From an uncultured Chthonomonas sp. (GTDB lineage Bacteria; Armatimonadota; Chthonomonadetes; Chthonomonadales; CAJBBX01): a DNA stretch of 64,000 nucleotides. The stretch spans positions 65,063 through 129,062 of the forward strand of contig CAISJD010000192.1 of the NCBI GenBank assembly GCA_903885605.1. Direction: 5' to 3'. The notes beneath the pieces are model-generated. The model ran no database searches and was not told the DNA's origin. It saw nothing but the letters and a program-made list of their open reading frames with translations. The position numbers and the translations under genes were made by a program. Of this stretch, positions 59,602-64,000 are shown piece after piece (within the stretch, counting starts at the first letter, position 1; the number at the start of each line of letters is the position of its first letter).

Positions 59602-62292
59602 CTATGGGCGCCTCGCGCCCGGGACGGCCGCGAGCACCCGCACGCGGCCGTCCTCAGTCTCTACGATGATCTCCGAGTGCCCGTCGCCGTCCAGGTCCGC
59701 AGCGAAGGCGTCCCGGATGCCCGCCGCGAGGGGCTTGCGCCACAGCACCACGCCCTTGCCGTCGCGCTCATCCAGCGCGAGCAACTCCCCGGTCGGCAAG
59801 CCGACGATGAGGTTGTCCCGGCCGTCGCCGTCCACATCCACCGTGGAGACGTTAAACACGGATGCCCTGGTCCCGAGGTCCATTGTCCAGCGCGATCGCC
59901 CTGTCAAGGCGTCGACACAGTGCAGGATCCCGTCGTGGTTTACCATGGCGACATCCCAGGCTCCGGGGCGAAGGGAGGCCACCGCGGAGCCGCAATACTC
60001 GAACTCATAGGTATTGAAGAAGCGGTTCATCAGGACGGCGCCGGACGCGTCAAGGGACTGGATCGTGTCCAGTCCGGGCGTGAAGAGGATGCGGGATGCA
60101 CCGTCGGCGCCGAACGGACCCACGATCGGAAGGGCGTAGGGGCTGTTGACCATGATGCCGCCGCGGTACGATCCGTAGGGCAGGTCCACCAGCGTGCTGC
60201 CGTCCAAGCGGTAGATCGCCTTGTTGTAGTGGTCATTCACCACCAGAGACCACGCGCCGTCGGGACCCAGTCTGGCGGCGGCCGCGGACCGCGGGTATGG
60301 GCCGGTCGCCTTGTTGAGCCAGAGCTCCTTGCCGGTCTCGTCGTACAAGGCGGAAGCCAGCGTGTGAACGCCGGTCTGGAGGCCCACGAAGAGGCGCATG
60401 GCCTGGTCGCCGAACGGAAGCAGCGTGGAGCCGCTGCGTGTGATGGCGTTCAGGTACACCGGGAACGGCAGTGGCACGCGGCTCAGCGGCGCCGGCTTGC
60501 GGGAGCCCGCGTCCGGAACGCCGATGTGCAGCTCCTCCGGCGCGGGACCGGCCGTGCAGACGACGCGCCGCGCATCGGGCCCGATCCAGACGCTGGGCAT
60601 GGCCCCGGGCATCGACCAGGACGTCCGGAACCGGCCCGGCCGTCGCCAATCCGGAACCCCTCCGACGGTGCGCCCGTCCGACATCTCCACGATCAACTCG
60701 CGCACGCCGGACGCCATGCTGACCCGTGCATTGGCGGCATCGGCGCCCCCGGGACCGTCAGCGCCCCGGAACCCCTCGTCAACACCCGCCAGGTTGGGAC
60801 GCGCCATCGACAGCAGCACCGACCTGGCCCCGGCGCCGATGCGGCGCCTGCCGAAGCTGCCGCCCCCGCGGGACAGGCGCCAGAACTCCTCGGCGCCACC
60901 CCGGCGATGAATGAGCAGGCCGCCGTCGGCCCCGGCGACGAAGACCGGTGACGCCCGAAGGCCCATGAACCCGGTGTCGTCGCGTGTCGGGCCTGTCCAT
61001 GTCGTGAGCGAGGCGCTGCCGGCTGAAGAGACATCGCGCCCGGTGCGGCCGTCCACGATCTGGTATGTCGCGGAGGCGGAAGGACGCCTGGCGGCCTCGG
61101 AACTGGTGACTACCTCTGCTGCGCCGTCGCCGTCCATATCCCAGCAACCCCAGAAGAAGCGGCCCGGCAGGTCCATCCGGCGCGCCGAGTAGCCGCCCAT
61201 GGGGTTGAGCGCCACGGTATGCCACTTGCCGTCCCCGGTGGTGTTGTACAGGCCCACCACCAGTTCCAGCTTGCCGTCGCCGTCGAGGTCGGCGACCGAC
61301 GTGATGTTGGGGCGAAGTTCTACGCGGTCGTCGGGATAGTCCTTCTCCACGAACTGCGACCAGACGAGGCCTAGCGCCTTCCCGCCCACATTGCGGACGA
61401 CGCCGACATACTCCTCGACCTGGCATGAGGCGATCACCACATCGCGGTATCCGTCTCCGTCCAGATCCTGCGCCGTCAACAGGCCGTAAGGGCGCCCGAT
61501 GTCCGGGCCGTCGGTCACCTTGTAGTGCAGGTCGAACCGCATGGCGCCCGTATCGAGGTCGGCCACGCCGACGTAGCCCGGCTTGCCGGCGACTACCACT
61601 TCGGGCCGGCTGTCGTTGTCCATGTCGGCCAGGACGATCTGCGGCCCGTACCCGGCCCAGTAGGCGCCGGCATAGGTCCGCTCCCACATTATCTCGGGCG
61701 CCTTCCCGGCGCCGCCCAGCCGGAAGCAGTAGCCGTTCAGCGTGTTGAGCGGGAAACAGACGAAGCGCGAGTCGGTGGGCCGGATCAGCAGTTTGCATGA
61801 GCCCAGGTAGGCGCCGTTCGGAGGGCTCCACGTCCAGACGACCCCGCCCGTGGCGACATCGACCATGGCGGCCGCCGTCGATCCCACGGTGACGATGGCC
61901 TCCACGCCGCCCTGTCCCCGGAGGTCGCCCACCCCCAGGACGCCGGTGACGGCCATCCTGGCGTTCTGCCAGACGGTGCGGCCCCGGGCGTCGGTCAGCC
62001 GGATGGCGGAACGCACCTGGCCGAAGTAGCGCGTCGCGCCGCCTACCTCTACCCGCTCGCAGACGATGAAGTCATCGCGGCCGCCGCCCACCGACCAGAC
62101 CTCGCGGGGCGCCGTCGACATGCGCCCCGGCAGGTCGGCCCGGGCTGTGTTCCCGGCGTCCTTGCGAGGGAGGAGCCAGAGGCCCCGCGGCGCCGGCTCA
62201 GGGCCCATCGCACGGCAAGGCAGGGGCGCCATCCAGATCGAAGCGGCGCCCATTGCCGCGGAGAGCAACCGAAGGCCTTGGGGCCGGCTCAC
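59602..62292 (-). CDS. Secreted FG-GAP/VCBS-repeat beta-propeller protein
   Basis: An 896-residue exported protein. The start is GTG 62292 (weak GGGACG upstream) or ATG 62253; both give a signal-like N-terminus. FG-GAP/VCBS calcium-loop motifs recur: LADMDNDSRPEVVVAG, AQDLDGDGYRDVVIA, VADLDGDGKLELVVGL, WDMDGDGAAEVVTSS, VDVDGDGRDNLIVGL and ADLDGDGHSEIIVE. This predicts one or two seven-bladed propellers binding Ca2+; no enzyme motif is apparent. A second set of PQQ-like repeats (LLALDERDGKGVVLW) lies near the C-terminus. It precedes the pectate-lyase-fold gene on the same strand and is probably part of the polysaccharide locus. Confidence 0.85.
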   Translation of the reverse strand: MSRPQGLRLLSAAMGAASIWMAPLPCRAMGPEPAPRGLWLLPRKDAGNTARADLPGRMSTAPREVWSVGGGRDDFIVCERVEVGGATRYFGQVRSAIRLTDARGRTVWQNARMAVTGVLGVGDLRGQGGVEAIVTVGSTAAAMVDVATGGVVWTWSPPNGAYLGSCKLLIRPTDSRFVCFPLNTLNGYCFRLGGAGKAPEIMWERTYAGAYWAGYGPQIVLADMDNDSRPEVVVAGKPGYVGVADLDTGAMRFDLHYKVTDGPDIGRPYGLLTAQDLDGDGYRDVVIASCQVEEYVGVVRNVGGKALGLVWSQFVEKDYPDDRVELRPNITSVADLDGDGKLELVVGLYNTTGDGKWHTVALNPMGGYSARRMDLPGRFFWGCWDMDGDGAAEVVTSSEAARRPSASATYQIVDGRTGRDVSSAGSASLTTWTGPTRDDTGFMGLRASPVFVAGADGGLLIHRRGGAEEFWRLSRGGGSFGRRRIGAGARSVLLSMARPNLAGVDEGFRGADGPGGADAANARVSMASGVRELIVEMSDGRTVGGVPDWRRPGRFRTSWSMPGAMPSVWIGPDARRVVCTAGPAPEELHIGVPDAGSRKPAPLSRVPLPFPVYLNAITRSGSTLLPFGDQAMRLFVGLQTGVHTLASALYDETGKELWLNKATGPYPRSAAAARLGPDGAWSLVVNDHYNKAIYRLDGSTLVDLPYGSYRGGIMVNSPYALPIVGPFGADGASRILFTPGLDTIQSLDASGAVLMNRFFNTYEFEYCGSAVASLRPGAWDVAMVNHDGILHCVDALTGRSRWTMDLGTRASVFNVSTVDVDGDGRDNLIVGLPTGELLALDERDGKGVVLWRKPLAAGIRDAFAADLDGDGHSEIIVETEDGRVRVLAAVPGARRP

Positions 62293-62343
62293 AGGCTCGT
62301 CCCGTTCAGGCGCTCTGGTTCGTGCGCTGGCATCTGCCCCAAC

Positions 62344-63681
62344 CTAACCGGCGGCGTTGTCGCTGATCTTCACGCTGCCTGTGCTGTCGTTCTTGATCCG
62401 CTCCTCGCCCGTGATCACGTTCCCCGTGATGACGGCGCGGCGCACCTTCGGTCCCAGCTCCACCTGCGCCTTGTTCTCGCGGAACTCGCAACCGCGCACC
62501 AGCACCGTGCCGCCCGCGACCTGCAGGGCGTGACGTCCCTCGCGCTTGCTGTCCCAGTGGGTGAAGGTGCAGTCGCCGAAGCCTATGGTGCCCTTGCCGT
62601 CGATCCGGGCGATCTGGTTGCACGGGCCCCAGAAGGCGCAGTTCACGAAGCGCACGCTGCCGCTGTTCTTCGGCCCCACGGTGACCATGGTGGGATCCGG
62701 GCCGTGGAACGAGACGAACTCGCCGTTGGTGATGAGGATGCCGAACGGCGCGCTCTGCTCGATCAGGACCGCAGTGTAGCAGTCGTCGGCGCCGATCCCC
62801 AGGAAGTTGCCGTTGGTGGCCCCGGCCTTGGTCTCCATGAACCGGTAGCCCACCTTGTAGCCGAAGCAGAAGGTGTTGTGGACGTAGTGCCAGTCGGTGC
62901 GGCCGAAGATGAAGGCCTCGCCGTTCTGCTGCTGCCACTCGAAGAGCTTCGGCTTCATGGACCACCAGGGGTTGAAGTGGACGTTCTCCAGCCGGCCAAT
63001 GTCGTAGATCGAGTCGATCCAGACGCCGCGGCGGAGGGGCTGCCCGCTGACGTTGCGGATGAGGTGCCTCTCGTTCTGGCTGGCATCGATCCCGTTGTAG
63101 GGGTTCAGCAGCTCGACGTCGAGCACGGCGGGGTTCTTGCCGCGCATGGCGATGGCCCAGGGGTACGCCACCGGGGCGTCATCCACGATCTGGTTCGGGT
63201 AGTAGAGGACGACGCCTTTGAGCGTGGAGTTCGTGTTCAGCGTGATGAACGCCGCGGCATCCTCGGTCCCCGCGTCGCCCGTGACAAGGAACGTGGTGCC
63301 GTCATCGGTGGGCAGCGGCATGCCGGCGTCGCGGACGCCGTTGTGCGACGGGACCGATTCCCACATGCCCTTGAGCGTGACGGCGGCGGGCACGTTGAGG
63401 CGGCCCTTGAAGAGGTAGTTGCCGCGCGGCGCGAAGACCACGCCGCCGCCGGCCTTTGCGGCGGCATCCAGGGCCTTCTGGAAGGCGACCGTGTTGTCGG
63501 TCTTGCCGTCAGCCTTGGCGCCGAACTTCTTGTCCGTCACCGTCAGCCCGCTGAGGCCCAGAGGCTTGGTCGGCGGCGCGGGCTTGGCGGGCTTGGATGC
63601 CTTCTTGGGCGCATCGGCCCCGGCGGCTGCGGCCAGTGTGACCGCGGCGGCCAGCAGCGCGAACGGAAGCAGGCTCGGCAT
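62344..63681 (-). CDS. Secreted pectate-lyase-superfamily beta-helix protein
   Basis: A 445-residue exported protein. ATG 63681 (GGGAGG upstream) starts MPSLLPFALLAAAVTLAAAAG; a Lys/Pro/Ala-rich linker follows. The region VTDKKFGAKADGKTDNTVAFQKALDAA...GGVVFAPRGNYLFKGRL is the pectate_lyase_3/N-terminal beta-helix signature (also found in GH28/GH55). Later coils include VLDVELLNPYNGIDASQNE, VRFVNCAFWGPCNQIARIDGKG and GNVITGEERI. It is likely a polysaccharide lyase or hydrolase; the catalytic residues are not evident. It ends 51 bp before the FG-GAP gene and begins 16 bp after the edge amidohydrolase, implying one operon. Confidence 0.85.
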   Translation of the reverse strand: MPSLLPFALLAAAVTLAAAAGADAPKKASKPAKPAPPTKPLGLSGLTVTDKKFGAKADGKTDNTVAFQKALDAAAKAGGGVVFAPRGNYLFKGRLNVPAAVTLKGMWESVPSHNGVRDAGMPLPTDDGTTFLVTGDAGTEDAAAFITLNTNSTLKGVVLYYPNQIVDDAPVAYPWAIAMRGKNPAVLDVELLNPYNGIDASQNERHLIRNVSGQPLRRGVWIDSIYDIGRLENVHFNPWWSMKPKLFEWQQQNGEAFIFGRTDWHYVHNTFCFGYKVGYRFMETKAGATNGNFLGIGADDCYTAVLIEQSAPFGILITNGEFVSFHGPDPTMVTVGPKNSGSVRFVNCAFWGPCNQIARIDGKGTIGFGDCTFTHWDSKREGRHALQVAGGTVLVRGCEFRENKAQVELGPKVRRAVITGNVITGEERIKNDSTGSVKISDNAAG

Positions 63682-63697
63682 GGGTGGGTCCTCCCTC

Positions 63698-64000
63698 TCA
63701 GAGTCGGTAGATCTTGATGGCGTTCTCACGCAGGAGCTTCCGGCGGTATCCCACCGGCCAGGGGGCGATGATCTGGCGAAGGGCGCGCACCCACTCCGCC
63801 AGCTCGGCTCCCAGGGTGCAGACGGGCCAGTCGCCGCCGAAGACGATGCGGTCGGGACCGAACGCCCGGGCGCAGTGCTCGACGAAGGGCGCCAGGTCCT
63901 CAGGCGCCCAGGCGCCCTTGCGAACGGAACTCACGAGGCCGCTGATCTTGCAGCTCACGTTGGCGCGCTTGGCCAGGGCGTCGATGTCGCGGCGCCACTG
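63698..64000 (-). CDS. Amidohydrolase/sugar-lactonase-like protein, C-terminal fragment at edge
   Basis: The reading frame is open from the right edge to the stop at 63698 (100 codons), so only the C-terminus is present. WRRDIDALAKRANVSCKISGL and FGPDRIVFGGDWPVCTLGA match the end of amidohydrolase-2/COG3618 proteins, which include L-fucono- and L-rhamnono-lactonases; the Asp in GGDWP is the conserved metal-site acid. With fucosidases and a rhamnosidase in the same window, a deoxy-sugar lactonase is attractive, but substrate specificity cannot be read from this fragment. It is upstream of the pectate-lyase-fold gene on the same strand. Confidence 0.78.
   Translation of the reverse strand, partial: QWRRDIDALAKRANVSCKISGLVSSVRKGAWAPEDLAPFVEHCARAFGPDRIVFGGDWPVCTLGAELAEWVRALRQIIAPWPVGYRRKLLRENAIKIYRL

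Noticed and set aside
1-64000. tRNA, rRNA, transposase or prophage genes
   Set aside because: No tRNA T-loop plus acceptor pairing, rRNA segment, DDE transposase or phage structural motif was recognised on either strand.

Overview
The window is about 64 kb of very GC-rich DNA carrying roughly 39 protein genes on both strands. I see no rRNA, tRNA, CRISPR array, phage or transposase. The best lineage clue is a prepilin-like protein (16327-17196) with the [21 protein letters not shown] leader, an [16 protein letters not shown] stretch and an H-x9-DG tail, a combination I associate with Armatimonadota. Strong GGAGG-type ribosome binding sites, many Sec or Tat signal peptides, secretins and many secreted glycosidases also suggest a free-living or host-associated Armatimonadota-like polysaccharide degrader with an outer membrane. 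The lineage is inference. No marker gene is present to prove it.

Layout. (1) 1-4.5 kb: a glycyl radical enzyme running off the left edge (absent from the supplied ORF track because its stop lies outside), an Eis-like GNAT acetyltransferase, a 2x[4Fe-4S] ferredoxin and the redox repressor Rex. (2) 4.7-12.5 kb: a secreted LamG protein, a zinc-type UroD/MtaA-like methyltransferase, and a hybrid histidine kinase with two periplasmic solute-binding domains. (3) 12.8-20.8 kb: a large SBBP-repeat surface protein, a small lipoprotein, the prepilin-like protein, a DUF5658-like membrane protein and a divergent SARP/AfsR-type regulator. (4) 20.9-38.1 kb: secreted carbohydrate-active enzymes, namely GH95, a GH42/GH14-like barrel fused to an esterase, a GH10-like barrel, GH29, a GH141-like beta-helix, a clan-A glycosidase with Ig/FN3-type modules, NPCBM-GH36, and a GH5/DUF4038-like protein. 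Inside it sits a compositionally different two-gene pair (28.5-29.3 kb). (5) 38.3-41.8 kb: a PIN/NYN-type RNase and a Tat-exported propeller / aldo-keto reductase / TetR operon with a readable promoter and operator. (6) 41.9-46.6 kb: three tandem secretin-domain proteins. (7) 46.7-49.2 kb: a second odd pair (80-aa protein plus DUF2971) and a membrane-anchored ankyrin protein. (8) 49.5-64 kb: a six-hairpin glycosidase, an unrecognised secreted protein, a MOP-type flippase, a GH78 rhamnosidase with an F5/8-type domain, a DUF349 protein, an FG-GAP/VCBS protein, a pectate-lyase-fold protein and the C-terminus of an amidohydrolase/lactonase.

How the genes fit together. The glycosidases (two fucosidase families, a rhamnosidase, an alpha-galactosidase, beta-helix and pectate-lyase folds, and an edge amidohydrolase of the type that includes sugar lactonases) point to extracellular breakdown of a fucose-, rhamnose- and galactose-containing polysaccharide. 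No sugar transporter, SusC/D pair or intracellular kinase/isomerase is visible, so uptake and catabolism must be encoded elsewhere. The hybrid kinase, the SARP-type protein, TetR and Rex are the regulators present.

The most novel-looking signal is a pair of small, visibly related proteins (85 and 80 aa). One is encoded overlapping a HEPN-like gene and the other overlapping a DUF2971 gene, both in stretches whose codon use differs from the surroundings. They may be two members of one modular effector-partner (toxin-antitoxin- or defence-like) system. This is inference and would need a homology search.
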